A stretch of DNA of 64,000 nucleotides, from positions 124,001-188,000 of the forward strand of contig NZ_LIQI01000022.1 in assembly GCF_001418105.1 (NCBI RefSeq). Direction: 5' to 3'. The position numbers were made by a program, and so were the translations under genes. The DNA is from Lacinutrix himadriensis (GTDB taxonomy: Bacteria; Bacteroidota; Bacteroidia; Flavobacteriales; Flavobacteriaceae). Position 1 is the stretch's first letter; each line of letters begins with the position of its first letter. Positions 31,598 through 41,260 of this stretch are shown here, piece by piece. The notes under the pieces are model-generated. The model saw nothing but the letters and a program-made list of their open reading frames with translations. It searched no databases and was not told the DNA's origin.

Positions 31598-32491
31598 ATG
31601 AACGCATATATATTTCCAGGTCAAGGCGCACAATTCTCAGGAATGGGTTTAGATCTATACGAAAGCTCTCCAGAAGCACAACATTTATTTGAAGATGCGA
31701 ATGCCATTTTAGGATTCAACATTACAGATATTATGTTTGAAGGTACTGCAGAAGCTTTAAAAGAAACCAAAGTAACACAACCAGCTATCTTTTTACACTC
31801 TGTAATTTTAGCAAAAACATTAGGAGAAAGCTTTAAACCTGATATGGTTGCCGGACATTCTTTAGGTGAATTTTCTGCGCTAGTTGCTGCAGGAGCTTTA
31901 ACTTTTGAAGACGGATTACGCTTAGTATCTAAACGTGCTTTAGCCATGCAAAAAGCTTGTGAAATACAACCAAGTACTATGGCTGCTGTTTTAAGTTTAG
32001 AAGATAAAGTGGTAGAAGATATTTGTGCAAAAACGGAAGGTATTGTAGTTGCTGCAAATTATAACTGTCCGGGACAATTAGTAATATCAGGAGAAATTGA
32101 TGCTATTAATCGTGCTTGTGAAGCGATGAAAGAAGCTGGAGCAAGACGTGCTTTAGTACTTCCTGTTGGTGGTGCATTTCACTCGCCAATGATGGAACCT
32201 GCAAGAGAAGAATTAGCAGCTGCTATAGAAAACACAACATTTAGCAAACCAAACTGCCCAATTTATCAAAACGTTACGGCAAGTGCCACAACCGACGAAG
32301 AAGAAATTAAAAAGAATTTAATATCACAACTTACAGCTCCTGTACGTTGGACACAATCTGTACAACAAATGATTGCAGATGGTGCCACTTTATTTACAGA
32401 AGTAGGACCAGGAAAAGTATTACAAGGATTGGTTAAAAAAATTAATAGAGAAGCACAAACTGCTACTGCAACTATAGAAACGGAAGCATAA
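31598..32491 (+). CDS. fabD: malonyl-CoA:ACP transacylase
   Basis: This enzyme transfers malonyl from CoA to acyl carrier protein for fatty acid synthesis. The 297-residue protein shows FPGQGAQFSGMG at the N-terminus, the nucleophile elbow GHSLGEFSALVAAG (Ser about 92), the catalytic-His segment VGGAFHSPMM (about 200) and EVGPGKVLQGLVKKI at the end. The stop overlaps the lspA start (TAATG), so the two are translated together. Confidence 0.96.
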   Translation: MNAYIFPGQGAQFSGMGLDLYESSPEAQHLFEDANAILGFNITDIMFEGTAEALKETKVTQPAIFLHSVILAKTLGESFKPDMVAGHSLGEFSALVAAGALTFEDGLRLVSKRALAMQKACEIQPSTMAAVLSLEDKVVEDICAKTEGIVVAANYNCPGQLVISGEIDAINRACEAMKEAGARRALVLPVGGAFHSPMMEPAREELAAAIENTTFSKPNCPIYQNVTASATTDEEEIKKNLISQLTAPVRWTQSVQQMIADGATLFTEVGPGKVLQGLVKKINREAQTATATIETEA

Positions 32492-32970
32492 TGAAACGTT
32501 CTTTATTTATATCGTTTATAATTATTTTCAATATTGTTATTGATCAGGTTTCTAAAATTTGGACACGTGCCTATGTTGTTCCAGGTAGTAAGTCTGAAAT
32601 TATTGGAGATTACTTCACCTTACATAATGTAGAGAATTCTGGAGCCTTTCTAGGAATGGGAAGCGATTTAAGTCCGACAATGCGCGCTATATTTTTACTT
32701 ATTGTTCCTGTTGCTGTAATGGCTTATGTTTTATTTCTAGTTTTTAGAAACAAAGACTTAGACACCTTTTCTTTAATAGGTTTTTGCTGTATTTTAGGTG
32801 GTGGAATGGCTAATATCTACGACAGATTCATGTATGGCTCTGTAACAGATATGTTTCATATAGATTTTGGCGGTGTTTTTAGAACCGGTATTTTTAACGT
32901 TGCAGATATGTCTGTAATGGTAGGTTTAGGATTGCTTATTCTTGGCAATTTTAAAAAGAAAGAAGCATAA
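32491..32970 (+). CDS. lspA: lipoprotein signal peptidase (signal peptidase II)
   Basis: This is an inner-membrane aspartic protease that cleaves prolipoprotein signals. The 159-residue protein has four membrane helices. Motifs are VIDQVSKIW at the N-terminus, the catalytic aspartates in GGGMANIYDRFMYGSVTDMFHIDF and FRTGIFNVADMSVMVG. It is coupled to fabD through a one-base overlap and ends at a strong bidirectional terminator. Confidence 0.95.
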   Translation: MKRSLFISFIIIFNIVIDQVSKIWTRAYVVPGSKSEIIGDYFTLHNVENSGAFLGMGSDLSPTMRAIFLLIVPVAVMAYVLFLVFRNKDLDTFSLIGFCCILGGGMANIYDRFMYGSVTDMFHIDFGGVFRTGIFNVADMSVMVGLGLLILGNFKKKEA

Positions 32971-33003
32971 AAAAAAGCCTCGAAATTATTTCGAGGCTTT
33001 TTT
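32971..33003. terminator. bidirectional terminator
   Basis: AAAAAAGCCTCGA (32971-32983) pairs with TCGAGGCTTTTTT (32991-33003), with A/T-runs on both sides. It serves lspA and the small convergent gene. Confidence 0.85.
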
Positions 33004-33008
33004 TTTTA

Positions 33009-33200
33009 TTATCTACTTAGTACACAATCTTCACAGTCTTTTACTTTTCCGTAATAGGTTTCTCTGTATTTGTGCAGTGTTTTAATAGGAATACCAAGTA
33101 CTTGTTTTTTAATATACGTTACTTTGGCATTAACACGTCCCATGTTGGGAGCGAATCTGTTTTCTCGTCTTGTCTGACGTTTTACTGTAATCCATTTCAT
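33009..33200 (-). CDS. small basic protein of unknown function (63 aa)
   Basis: The start is taken at the ATG at 33200 (MKWITVKRQTRRE); an ATG 16 codons earlier lengthens the frame but adds atypical sequence. The product is basic, with VNAKVTYIKKQVLGIPIKTLHKYRETYYG and a cysteine pair near the end (DCEDCVLSR). The terminator just past its stop supports it being a real transcript. I do not recognise the family. Confidence 0.5.
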   Translation of the reverse strand: MKWITVKRQTRRENRFAPNMGRVNAKVTYIKKQVLGIPIKTLHKYRETYYGKVKDCEDCVLSR

Positions 33201-33362
33201 TGTTTTCTCATTTTCATTAGCTACAAAGAAAACAAGAATATAAACCAATCCCGAATTAAGAACATTAAAATATTGTTAATCAACATATTAATAGGAATTA
33301 CATAAGTCCGTTTAGAATATGTTGCGCATTTGATAATGAGACACCAAATACCTAATCATATA

Positions 33363-34382
33363 CTAAAGGGAATTTAGGCTATTTTGCCATTTCCAAGCAG
33401 ATAGTACCGCTTCTTCTAAACTGTATTGTGCTTTCCAACCTAAAACCTCATTTGCTTTTGAGGTATCTGCGTAAGCAGAAATAACATCACCAGGACGTCT
33501 ATTTACTATTTTATAGTTGAGTTTATTATTTGCTACTTTTTCAAAAGCTTGAATAACCTCTAAAACAGAACTCCCAGTTCCAGTACCTAGATTAAACGTT
33601 TCATTATTAGATGTATTTTTATTTTCTAACAACCTTTTTAAAGCAATAACATGTGCTTTTGCAACATCTACCACATGAATATAATCTCTTATGCAGGTTC
33701 CATCTGTTGTTGGATAATCGTCACCATAAACAGAGAGTTGCTCTCGAATTCCTGCACCTGTTTGCATGATGTACGGAATTAAATTTTGCGGCACACCAAT
33801 TGGTAATTCTCCAATTTTAGTACTTTCATGTGCTCCTATCGGATTAAAATACCGTAAGGATATAGCTTGTATATTACTATTTACCTTACACGTATCTTGT
33901 ATGATTTCTTCGCCAATTTGTTTGGTATTTCCGTAAGGAGATTCTGCAAATTGTATGGGTGCATTTTCTGTTATCGGCATGGCTTTGGCTTGACCATATA
34001 CTGTACACGAGGAACTAAAAATAAAATTAGCTGTTGGTAGTTTCTCTAATTCTTGTAACACATAAACCAATGTATTGATGTTGTTTTCATAATACATTAA
34101 GGGATTTTGCACACTCTCACCTACTGCTTTACTGGCAGCAAAATGGATGACTCCATGAATATCTTGATGTTGCTTAAAGAATTCTTGAACTTTCGCTTTG
34201 TCTTTTAAATCTAGCTTTTCAAAAACTGGCATTATTCCTGTAATGGAAACAATACCTTGTAAAACCTCTAAAGAGGAATTAGATAGGTTATCTATAATCA
34301 CCACTTGGTATCCTTCTTTTTGAAGTTCTACAACCGTGTGCGAACCTATAAAACCTAAACCTCCTGTGACTAATACTTTCAT
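33363..34382 (-). CDS. galE: UDP-glucose 4-epimerase
   Basis: The 339-residue extended SDR interconverts UDP-glucose and UDP-galactose for surface polysaccharide. Seen are NAD motif VTGGLGFIGSHTVVEL (5-20), HFAASKAVGESV (about 80), SSSCTVYG (Ser/Thr site) and the catalytic SPYGNTK Tyr-Lys pair, then SLRYFNPIGAH and the C-terminal LGWKAQYSLEEA. It is downstream of a sugar aminotransferase in the same orientation, suggesting a polysaccharide context. Confidence 0.95.
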   Translation of the reverse strand: MKVLVTGGLGFIGSHTVVELQKEGYQVVIIDNLSNSSLEVLQGIVSITGIMPVFEKLDLKDKAKVQEFFKQHQDIHGVIHFAASKAVGESVQNPLMYYENNINTLVYVLQELEKLPTANFIFSSSCTVYGQAKAMPITENAPIQFAESPYGNTKQIGEEIIQDTCKVNSNIQAISLRYFNPIGAHESTKIGELPIGVPQNLIPYIMQTGAGIREQLSVYGDDYPTTDGTCIRDYIHVVDVAKAHVIALKRLLENKNTSNNETFNLGTGTGSSVLEVIQAFEKVANNKLNYKIVNRRPGDVISAYADTSKANEVLGWKAQYSLEEAVLSAWKWQNSLNSL

Positions 34383-34483
34383 TGGCTAATGTGTGCGTTA
34401 AGGATGGAAGCGGTATCCTTTTTTTGCTTGCCTATATGGCAAAAAAAGATTTAAGCGAACAGCCTGACCCTTGCGGTAACGCT

Positions 34484-35641
34484 CTAATTATTTGTTATAA
34501 ACTCTTTAATCTTATCGGTGATAAACTGTATTTGCTCATCGTCTAACTCGGTGTGCATAGGTAAAGAAATGACTTCTTTTACCAATTGGTTAGTAACCGG
34601 AAAATCTGCTTCGTTATATCTGGTATCTTGATACGCTTTTTGGTTGTGTAACGGAATTGGATAGTACACACCACATGGAATATCATGGCTATTTAAAAAC
34701 TTCACTAAGCCATCTCTATCTACATTATTTAGCTTTAACGTGTATTGATGAAAAACGTGACAATCACAATCTTCGCAAATTGCACCACATGTTTTAGAAA
34801 CCTGAGGCGTTGTTATACTAGCGATCCCTTCTAGAGCTTTACTGTATTTTCTTGCGGCAGATTGTCTCGCCTTATTATACGTATCTAAATGTGGTAATTT
34901 CGCATTTAACACCGCTGCTTGAATAGAATCTAATCTAGAATTCACACCTACTACATCATGATGGTAACGTTCGTACATGCCGTGATTTACAATTCCTCTA
35001 ATGGTGTGTGCTAATGCATCATCATTAGTAAAAATTGCTCCTCCATCGCCATAACAACCTAAGTTTTTAGATGGAAAAAAGGAAGTAGAAGCCACATGAC
35101 TTATAGTTCCTGCTTTCGCTTTTTTACCATTACTGTAGGTATATGTTGCACCTATTGCTTGTGCATTATCTTCTATAACATATAAATTATGTTCTTCGGC
35201 AAGTTTCATGATTGCTTCCATATTGGCACATTGACCAAATAAATGCACAGGAACTATTGCTTTTGTTTTTGGTGTTATTGCCTTTTTAATCGCATCTACA
35301 CTAATATTAAAGTCGTTTGGATCTACATCTACCAAAACTGGAGTTAATTGCAATAATGCGATTACCTCAACAGTTGCAGCGAATGTAAAGTCGGCTGTAA
35401 TAACTTCGTCTCCTGGCTTTAAACCTAAACCCATCATTGCTATTTGCAATGCATCTGTACCATTAGCACAAGGAATAACGTGTTTTACACCTAAATAATC
35501 TTCTAAGTTTTTCTGAAATTCATGAACTTTTGGTCCATTAATAAAGGATGCGTTATCGATTATTTCTTGAATAGTTGGATTAACAATATCTTTTATACCT
35601 GCATATTGACCTTTAAGATCAACCATTTGAATTTTTTTCAC
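34484..35641 (-). CDS. DegT/DnrJ/EryC1/StrS-family PLP aminotransferase
   Basis: The start is uncertain. A GTG at 35641 gives the family-typical VKKIQMVDLKGQY opening, ATG at 35626 is five codons shorter, and an ATG at 35722 adds 27 codons of unlikely sequence. Seen are PCANGTDALQIAM, the VIEDNAQAIGA Asp (PLP pyridine contact), the Schiff-base Lys in SFFPSKNLG and GMYERYHHDVVGVNSRLDSIQAAVL. It transfers an amino group to a nucleotide keto-sugar. A cysteine-rich insert (C-x3-C-x2-C-x-C) before HVFHQY is unusual. Confidence 0.88.
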   Translation of the reverse strand: MKKIQMVDLKGQYAGIKDIVNPTIQEIIDNASFINGPKVHEFQKNLEDYLGVKHVIPCANGTDALQIAMMGLGLKPGDEVITADFTFAATVEVIALLQLTPVLVDVDPNDFNISVDAIKKAITPKTKAIVPVHLFGQCANMEAIMKLAEEHNLYVIEDNAQAIGATYTYSNGKKAKAGTISHVASTSFFPSKNLGCYGDGGAIFTNDDALAHTIRGIVNHGMYERYHHDVVGVNSRLDSIQAAVLNAKLPHLDTYNKARQSAARKYSKALEGIASITTPQVSKTCGAICEDCDCHVFHQYTLKLNNVDRDGLVKFLNSHDIPCGVYYPIPLHNQKAYQDTRYNEADFPVTNQLVKEVISLPMHTELDDEQIQFITDKIKEFITNN

Positions 35642-35784
35642 ATTCTTAAATTTGGAAACCTCAACACTACATTTAGGCTCATTATATCTCACGAATTTAC
35701 AAAAAACCATATAGTTTAGCAATGAAGATTAATGAATAATAAATAATTTATTTAATACTAGAATATGTATTTAATTTAAAAGAA

Positions 35785-37047
35785 ATGTATTTTAGCAATA
35801 AACAAAAACTATTGGGTTTCATTTATAACATACTTATTTCTTTAACTTCATTTGTTTTAAAAGGAATAGCGCTATTTAATACCAAAATTAATAAAGGTGT
35901 TAACGGAAGAAAACAAACATTCGCTGCTTTAAAAAACAATATATCAAAAACAGATACTTGTATTTGGTTTCATTGTGCCTCTTTGGGAGAATACGAACAA
36001 GGACTACCGGTTTTTAAAGAAATTAGAAAGCTTTATCCGAATCATAAAATTGTGCTTACTTTTTTTTCGCCTTCTGGTTATGAAATAAGAAAAGACACCG
36101 AAATAGCAAATATTGTTGTCTACCTTCCTTTAGACACTAAGAAAAACGCTAAAAATTTCATGGATCTTGTAAATCCGGAATTAACGGTATTTGTAAAGTA
36201 TGATATTTGGCCAAATTTTTTAAAGGAATTAAAAAAACGAAACTTAAAAGCTATTTTAATTTCTGCTTTATTTAGACCTAATCATTCTTTTTTCAAATTC
36301 TACGGAAAAGAACAACGTAAAGCTTTATTTGCTTTCGATCATATTTTTACTCAAAATGAAGCTTCCAAAACCCTATTGCATACCATAGGCTATAATAAAG
36401 TAACCGTTTCTGGAGATACCCGTTTTGATCGTGTTTATAGTCAGTTATCACAAAACAACAGCTTAGCTTTTATTGAAGCATTTAAACAAGATAGTTTATG
36501 TATTGTTGCAGGAAGCACTTGGCCAGAAGACGAAAACATTTTATTAGATTATATAAATAAAAATGCTTCCGAAAAGCTAAAATTCATTATTGCACCTCAT
36601 AATATTAAAAGTGCACAAATAGATCGATTTATTAAACAATTACAAGTACCAAGTATAAAGTATTCTGAAAAAGAAAACAAAGACATCTCCAAATCTACTG
36701 TCTTTATAATGGATACTATTGGATTATTATCCAAAACCTACAGCTATGCAGATATTGCCTATGTTGGAGGCGCAATGGGTAATACAGGATTACATAATAC
36801 ATTAGAACCTGCTGTGTTTGGCATACCTGTACTTATAGGAAAAAACTACAAAAAATTCCCTGAAGCGTTCGCAATGTTAGAAGAAGGAGGAATGTTTACC
36901 GTAAAAAACAAGGAAGAATTAGCCTTTACACTTACAGAATTGATTCAAAATAGAGAAAAGAGAGAGAGATCTGGAGCACAAAATCTTAATTATATTAAAA
37001 AAAACAAGGAGGCAGTCATCCAAATCATCCGTTATATACGTAAATAG
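35785..37047 (+). CDS. waaA: 3-deoxy-D-manno-octulosonic acid (Kdo) transferase
   Basis: The 420-residue GT30 enzyme adds Kdo to the lipid A precursor at the inner membrane. Seen are an N-terminal hydrophobic anchor, WFHCASLGEYEQGLPVFKEI, the FFSPSGYEI block, FVKYDIWPNFL, a GDTRFDRV turn, AGSTWPEDE, and the C-terminal YVGGAMGNTGLHNTLEPAVFGIPVLIG nucleotide-sugar site. It is divergent from the sugar aminotransferase, consistent with an envelope-glycan neighbourhood. Confidence 0.93.
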   Translation: MYFSNKQKLLGFIYNILISLTSFVLKGIALFNTKINKGVNGRKQTFAALKNNISKTDTCIWFHCASLGEYEQGLPVFKEIRKLYPNHKIVLTFFSPSGYEIRKDTEIANIVVYLPLDTKKNAKNFMDLVNPELTVFVKYDIWPNFLKELKKRNLKAILISALFRPNHSFFKFYGKEQRKALFAFDHIFTQNEASKTLLHTIGYNKVTVSGDTRFDRVYSQLSQNNSLAFIEAFKQDSLCIVAGSTWPEDENILLDYINKNASEKLKFIIAPHNIKSAQIDRFIKQLQVPSIKYSEKENKDISKSTVFIMDTIGLLSKTYSYADIAYVGGAMGNTGLHNTLEPAVFGIPVLIGKNYKKFPEAFAMLEEGGMFTVKNKEELAFTLTELIQNREKRERSGAQNLNYIKKNKEAVIQIIRYIRK

Positions 37048-37162
37048 ACTATTAAATTAATCGGAATAACGATTATGTTAAAAATTTTAACAAACTTGTG
37101 CGAATTTTAACAGGAAGTTGTTACTTTCGTAGTATTGAAAATTAACACTAAAACTATTACTA

Positions 37163-37585
37163 ATGAAAAAATTATTATTTAGCGCTGCTTTATTATTAGC
37201 ATTAAGCGTATCGTTTACATCTTGTAGAGAAGTAAAAGAAAAAACTGACGCGGCTGGAGATGCTGTAGAAAACGCTGCTGAAGCTACTGGTGATGCACTA
37301 GAAAATGCTGCTGACGCAACAGGTGAAGCTTTAGAAGATGCTGGAGACGCTGTTGAAGGTGCTGCTAATTCTGCTGTTGACGCTGCAGGTAATGCTGTTG
37401 ATGCTGCTGGAAATGCAATTGAAGACGCTGCTGACTCTGCAAAAGATGCTGCTGGAAACGCGGTTGATGCTGCTGAAAAAGCTGCTGGTGATGCAAAAGA
37501 TGCTGCTGGAAATGCTGTAGACAAAGCTGCTAATGCAGTTTCTGACAAAGCAAAAGATTTAAAAGCTAAAGCTGCTACTCACTAA
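37163..37585 (+). CDS. LEA-like/apolipoprotein-like repeat lipoprotein
   Basis: The 140-residue protein has a lipoprotein signal (LALSVSFTSC, Cys at 21). The body is Ala-rich with an 11-residue period: ENAAEATGDAL, ENAADATGEAL, EDAGDAVEGAA, NSAVDAAGNAV, DAAGNAIEDAA, DSAKDAAGNAV and so on, about nine units. This is the hendecad of group 3 LEA proteins and apolipoproteins, predicting a long amphipathic helix tethered to the outer membrane's inner face. A stress-protective or membrane-associated role is inferred. A strong terminator follows. Confidence 0.75.
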   Translation: MKKLLFSAALLLALSVSFTSCREVKEKTDAAGDAVENAAEATGDALENAADATGEALEDAGDAVEGAANSAVDAAGNAVDAAGNAIEDAADSAKDAAGNAVDAAEKAAGDAKDAAGNAVDKAANAVSDKAKDLKAKAATH

Positions 37586-37602
37586 TTACGAGACTTAAAT
37601 TT

Positions 37603-37632
37603 AAAAAGCCTTCATCTTTATGAAGGCTTTTT
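37603..37632 (+). terminator. terminator after the repeat lipoprotein
   Basis: AAAAAGCCTTCA (37603-37614) pairs with TGAAGGCTTTTT (37621-37632) plus additional Ts. Confidence 0.8.
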
Positions 37633-37670
37633 TTTGTGCTTATTTTTAAAATCGAAATACTAGAAAACAC

Positions 37671-38180
37671 AAAAGCCTTACCTATCTCCGTAAGGCTTTT
37701 CTATGAAAAAGAGGAATGAACTATACGCAATCTCTTATCCTTGTTTAGAGAAGAGCTAATCCATAAAACAGGATTGTTTTTTTCACTTAAAGAATACTCT
37801 TGAAATTAAAATTTACTTAAATTAAAACAAAAGCCACACATTTCTATATGGCTTTTTTGTTTATAACGGGAATTGACTGCGTCGAGTCCCTGTTTCAACA
37901 TCTTGAGAAAAGTCAATCCAAAAAATTGGATTGCTTTTTTGTTTTAAAAATATACTTGAAAGCGAAATTTATCTAAATTTTTAAAACAGAAAAAGCCACA
38001 CATTTCTGTATGGCTTTTTCTGTTTATAACGGGAATTGACTGCGTCGAGTCCCTGTTTCAACATCTTGAGAAAAGCCAATCCAAAAGATTGGATTGGTTT
38101 TTTGTTTTAAAAATATATTTGAAAGCGCGCTTTCCGTATATTTTTAAAACAAAAAAGCCGAAACTTTCGTTTCGGCTTTT
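37671..38180. repeat. three tandem units of about 163 bp, each bounded by terminator-like hairpins
   Basis: The intergenic stretch 37586-38186 has no gene. Units begin at about 37671 (degenerate), 37829 and 37991, and a fourth hairpin is at 38155-38180. Units two and three share an identical 54-bp block (37859-37912 and 38022-38075, offset 163). Each unit contains an AAGCC...GGCTT hairpin, a GGGA...TCCC-containing middle, an AATCCAA/TTGGATT hairpin and an A/T-rich spacer. On the minus strand the array lies directly downstream of tRNA-Leu, and its middle reads TCAATTCCCGT, close to the tRNA 3' segment TCAAGTCCCGT. Confidence 0.7.
38155..38180 (-). terminator. terminator of the tRNA-Gly/tRNA-Leu operon
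   Basis: AAAAGCCGAAAC and GTTTCGGCTTTT arms form a 12-bp stem, with a T-run on the minus strand, starting seven bases after the 3' end of tRNA-Leu. Confidence 0.75.
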
Positions 38181-38186
38181 CATCTG

Positions 38187-38270
38187 TACTGAAGACGGGA
38201 CTTGAACCCGTACGTCCTAATGGACATTGGATTTTAAGTCCAACGTGTCTACCAATTCCACCACTTCAGC
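38187..38270 (-). tRNA. tRNA-Leu (anticodon UAA)
   Basis: The minus strand folds into a class II cloverleaf: acceptor GCTGAAG/CTTCAGT, D-arm GGAATTGGTAGACA, anticodon stem-loop GGACTTAAAATCC (UAA), a long variable arm and T-arm CGGGTTCAAGTCCCG. No CCA is encoded. Confidence 0.96.
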
Positions 38271-38320
38271 AGGAAACGATATGTAAAATATCGCTTGGTA
38301 TATTATAATGAAAGTCTCAG

Positions 38321-38392
38321 AGCGAAAGACGGGATTTGAACCCGCGACCCCCACCTTGGCAAGGTGATGCTCTACCCCTGAGCTACTTTCGC
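38321..38392 (-). tRNA. tRNA-Gly (anticodon GCC)
   Basis: The minus-strand cloverleaf has acceptor GCGAAAG/CTTTCGC, D-arm GCTCAGGGGTAGAGC, anticodon stem-loop CACCTTGCCAAGGTG (GCC) and T-arm CGGGTTCAAATCCCG. It lies 50 bp before tRNA-Leu, in the same transcript. Confidence 0.97.
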
Positions 38393-38431
38393 AGTCTTTT
38401 GTATGAACGTGCAATATTGCTATTGCGGTTG

Positions 38432-38461
38432 CAAATTTAAAATAAATCTCTTAATTGCAAA
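38432..38461 (-). promoter_or_regulatory. promoter of the tRNA operon
   Basis: On the minus strand TTTG (38461-38458), an 18-bp spacer and TAAATTTG (38439-38432) match the Bacteroidota promoter layout, about 40 bp before tRNA-Gly. Confidence 0.65.
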
Positions 38462-38491
38462 GCTTTTTTTGAAAAAATATTAATTTTTTTT

Positions 38492-41104
38492 TCAAACCTC
38501 TTTTTTCTTCACCAACATTCGTTTTATTTCGTTGAGTTTCATCAACGCTTCTACAGGCGTAAGTGTATCAATATCAATATCTAAAATCTCTTCTTTAATT
38601 TCTTCTAGCAATGGATCGTCTAAATTAAAGAAACTCAATTGCATTTCATCTTTTAACGATTTTACTTTATCGGTAAGTTCTTCGCTAGAATGTGATTTTT
38701 CTAATTTCTTTAATATTTTATTAGCGCGATGTATTACCTGCTGTGGCATTCCAGCCATTTTAGCTACGTGAATTCCAAAACTATGCTCACTTCCGCCAGG
38801 AACGAGCTTACGCAAGAACAAAACATTATCTTTTAGTTCTTTTACAGAAACATTGTAGTTTTTTATTCTAGTAAATGTTTCGGTCATTTCATTTAACTCA
38901 TGATAATGGGTTGCAAAAAGTGTTTTTGGTTTTGCAGGATGCTCATGTAAATACTCGCTAATTGCCCAAGCAATAGAAATCCCATCATAGGTACTTGTTC
39001 CTCTTCCAATTTCATCTAACAAGACTAAACTTCGATTACTAATATTATTCAAAATAGAAGCGGTCTCATTCATTTCTACCATAAACGTAGATTCTCCCAT
39101 AGAAATATTATCACTCGCCCCTACTCTAGTAAATATTTTATCTACCAAACCAATTCTAGCGGCTTTTGCAGGAACAAAACTTCCCATTTGAGCCAAGAGT
39201 ACTATTAATGCGGTTTGACGCAAAATAGCCGACTTACCAGACATATTTGGACCAGTAATCATAATCATCTGTTGTGCATCTCTATCTAAAAATACATCAT
39301 TCGCAATATAAGGCTCACCAATTGGTAATTGTTTTTCAATTACTGGGTGACGACCATCTTTTATTTCCAAATCATGAGAATCATCAATAACCGGATAGAT
39401 GTACTTATTATCTTTTGCTAATTGTGCAAAACCAGCCAAACAATCTAACTGACCAATTAAATACGCGTTTTGTTGTACCGGTTTAATGTATTGATTCATC
39501 CAAGTAACCAATTCGGCAAATAGCTTTTGCTCTATGGCTAGAATTTTTTCTTCGGCACCTAAAATTTTAGTTTCGTATTCTTTAAGCTCTTCCGTTATAT
39601 AACGCTCTGCATTTACTAAGGTTTGTTTTCTAACCCATTCTTCTGGAACTTTATCTTTATGCGTATTTCGTACTTCTATATAATAGCCAAACACATTGTT
39701 AGATGCTATTTTAAGGGAAGTGATTCCGGTGCGTTCACTTTCGCGTTGCAACATCTTATTCAGATAATCTTTACCCGAAGTAGACAAAGCTCGAAGCTCA
39801 TCTAATTCTTCAGAAAATCCTTGCGCAATACTACTTCCTTTTAAAACATTAACAGGAGCTTCTTCATTAAGCATCGTTTTTATCTTCTCACGAAGTATAT
39901 CACAGCTTTGTAATTTATCACCAATAATCTTAAGCGATTCATTATCGCAATTAGACGATAACACTTTTATTGGCAGTATTGCTTCTAAAGAATTTTTAAG
40001 TTGAATAACCTCTCGTGGATTCACCTTTGCAGTAGCCACCTTAGAGATTAATCTTTCTATATCTCCAATATGCTTGATGTGATTCTGTATTTTTTGAAGC
40101 GTCGTTTTATCTTTTGTAAAAAAGTCTACTACTTCATGACGCTGTTTTATTTTATCGACATTCTTTAATGGTAAGGCCAACCAACGCTTTAATAAACGTC
40201 CTCCCATTGGAGAAATGGTTTTATCAATAACATTTAAAAGTGTCACTGCATTATTGTTGGTAGAGTTATACAGTTCTAAATTTCGAATGGTAAATCGGTC
40301 CATCCAAACATAATCGTCTTCTGCAATTCTTGAAACAGAAGTAATATGTTGTAATTTATTATGCTGTGTTTCGCTTAAATAATGCAAAATCGATCCAGAA
40401 GCTATAATTCCTTCATGCAAATCGGCAATACCAAAACCTTTTAATGTTTTTGTATTAAAGTGCTTAATTAAAGTTTCGTTTGCATAATCGGTTTGATATA
40501 CCCAATCTTCCAAATAAAAAGTATGGAGGTCGGCACCAAAAGTTTCATTAAAAAGTGTTCTTTTCTGTTTGGACACTAATACTTCACTCGGACTAAAATT
40601 TTGAAGTAACTTATCTATATATTCTGCATTTCCTTGTGAGGTTAAAAACTCCCCAGTAGATACATCTAAAAAGGAAATACCGATTTTATTTTTTTCAAAA
40701 TAAACCGAACATAAAAAGTTATTCGATTTAGAAACCAAAACCTCATCATTAAGCGCAACTCCAGGAGTTACAAGTTCGGTAACACCTCTTTTTACAATAT
40801 TCTTAGTCAGTTTAGGGTCTTCTAACTGATCACAAATAGCAACACGTTCACCAGCTTTTACTAATTTTGGTAAATAGGTATTTAAAGAATGATGCGGAAA
40901 GCCTGCAAGCTCAATTTCGCTTTCGCTTCCTGCGCCTCGTTTGGTTAAAATAATTCCTAAAATACCTGCGGTTTTAATAGCATCTGCACCAAAGGTTTCA
41001 TAAAAATCACCAACACGAAATAATAATAAAGCATCTGGATGCTTCACTTTTATAGCATTATACTGCTTCATTAAAGGGGTTACTTTCTTTTCTTTTTTTG
41101 CCAA
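38492..41104 (-). CDS. mutS: DNA mismatch repair protein MutS
   Basis: The 870-residue protein is full length. The N-terminal mismatch-contact Phe-x-Glu is in [13 protein letters not shown] (about 28-40). The ATPase domain has Walker [15 protein letters not shown], Walker B/signature [20 protein letters not shown] and the H-loop FATHYHEL. It binds mispaired DNA and recruits MutL. It is transcribed toward the tRNA promoter region, where there is little space for a terminator. Confidence 0.97.
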   Translation of the reverse strand: MAKKEKKVTPLMKQYNAIKVKHPDALLLFRVGDFYETFGADAIKTAGILGIILTKRGAGSESEIELAGFPHHSLNTYLPKLVKAGERVAICDQLEDPKLTKNIVKRGVTELVTPGVALNDEVLVSKSNNFLCSVYFEKNKIGISFLDVSTGEFLTSQGNAEYIDKLLQNFSPSEVLVSKQKRTLFNETFGADLHTFYLEDWVYQTDYANETLIKHFNTKTLKGFGIADLHEGIIASGSILHYLSETQHNKLQHITSVSRIAEDDYVWMDRFTIRNLELYNSTNNNAVTLLNVIDKTISPMGGRLLKRWLALPLKNVDKIKQRHEVVDFFTKDKTTLQKIQNHIKHIGDIERLISKVATAKVNPREVIQLKNSLEAILPIKVLSSNCDNESLKIIGDKLQSCDILREKIKTMLNEEAPVNVLKGSSIAQGFSEELDELRALSTSGKDYLNKMLQRESERTGITSLKIASNNVFGYYIEVRNTHKDKVPEEWVRKQTLVNAERYITEELKEYETKILGAEEKILAIEQKLFAELVTWMNQYIKPVQQNAYLIGQLDCLAGFAQLAKDNKYIYPVIDDSHDLEIKDGRHPVIEKQLPIGEPYIANDVFLDRDAQQMIMITGPNMSGKSAILRQTALIVLLAQMGSFVPAKAARIGLVDKIFTRVGASDNISMGESTFMVEMNETASILNNISNRSLVLLDEIGRGTSTYDGISIAWAISEYLHEHPAKPKTLFATHYHELNEMTETFTRIKNYNVSVKELKDNVLFLRKLVPGGSEHSFGIHVAKMAGMPQQVIHRANKILKKLEKSHSSEELTDKVKSLKDEMQLSFFNLDDPLLEEIKEEILDIDIDTLTPVEALMKLNEIKRMLVKKKEV

Positions 41105-41218
41105 GGGTAGATGTTATTTTTAGTAAAAATTCATTTCATTGCGAATTTAGTCAAATTAATAGTTGTTATAAAATAAAGTTAAAAACTAAATTGTAGTACT
41201 AGGAATATAATGTTTTAG

Positions 41219-41226
41219 TAAATTTG
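41219..41226 (+). promoter_or_regulatory. -7 box upstream of the DUF1573 gene
   Basis: TAAATTTG fits TAnnTTTG, 34 bp before the ATG. No TTG is seen at the usual distance upstream. Confidence 0.4.
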
Positions 41227-41260
41227 GTATAGATATTTTTAAATCAAACCATTATAAATT

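Noticed and set aside
37087-37548. A 153-codon minus-strand frame opposite the repeat lipoprotein
   Set aside because: It is an Ala/Ser repeat shadow produced by the GCT-rich hendecad codons.
37671-38180. CRISPR array
   Set aside because: Only about three long units of about 163 bp, no short direct repeats with unique spacers and no cas genes.
38187-38392. tRNA-associated integration (att) site
   Set aside because: No integrase, no displaced tRNA 3' duplicate with flanking element genes; the partial tRNA-like match lies inside tandem repeats.
38217-38414. A 65-codon minus-strand open frame
   Set aside because: It spans the tRNA-Gly and tRNA-Leu genes and is not protein coding.
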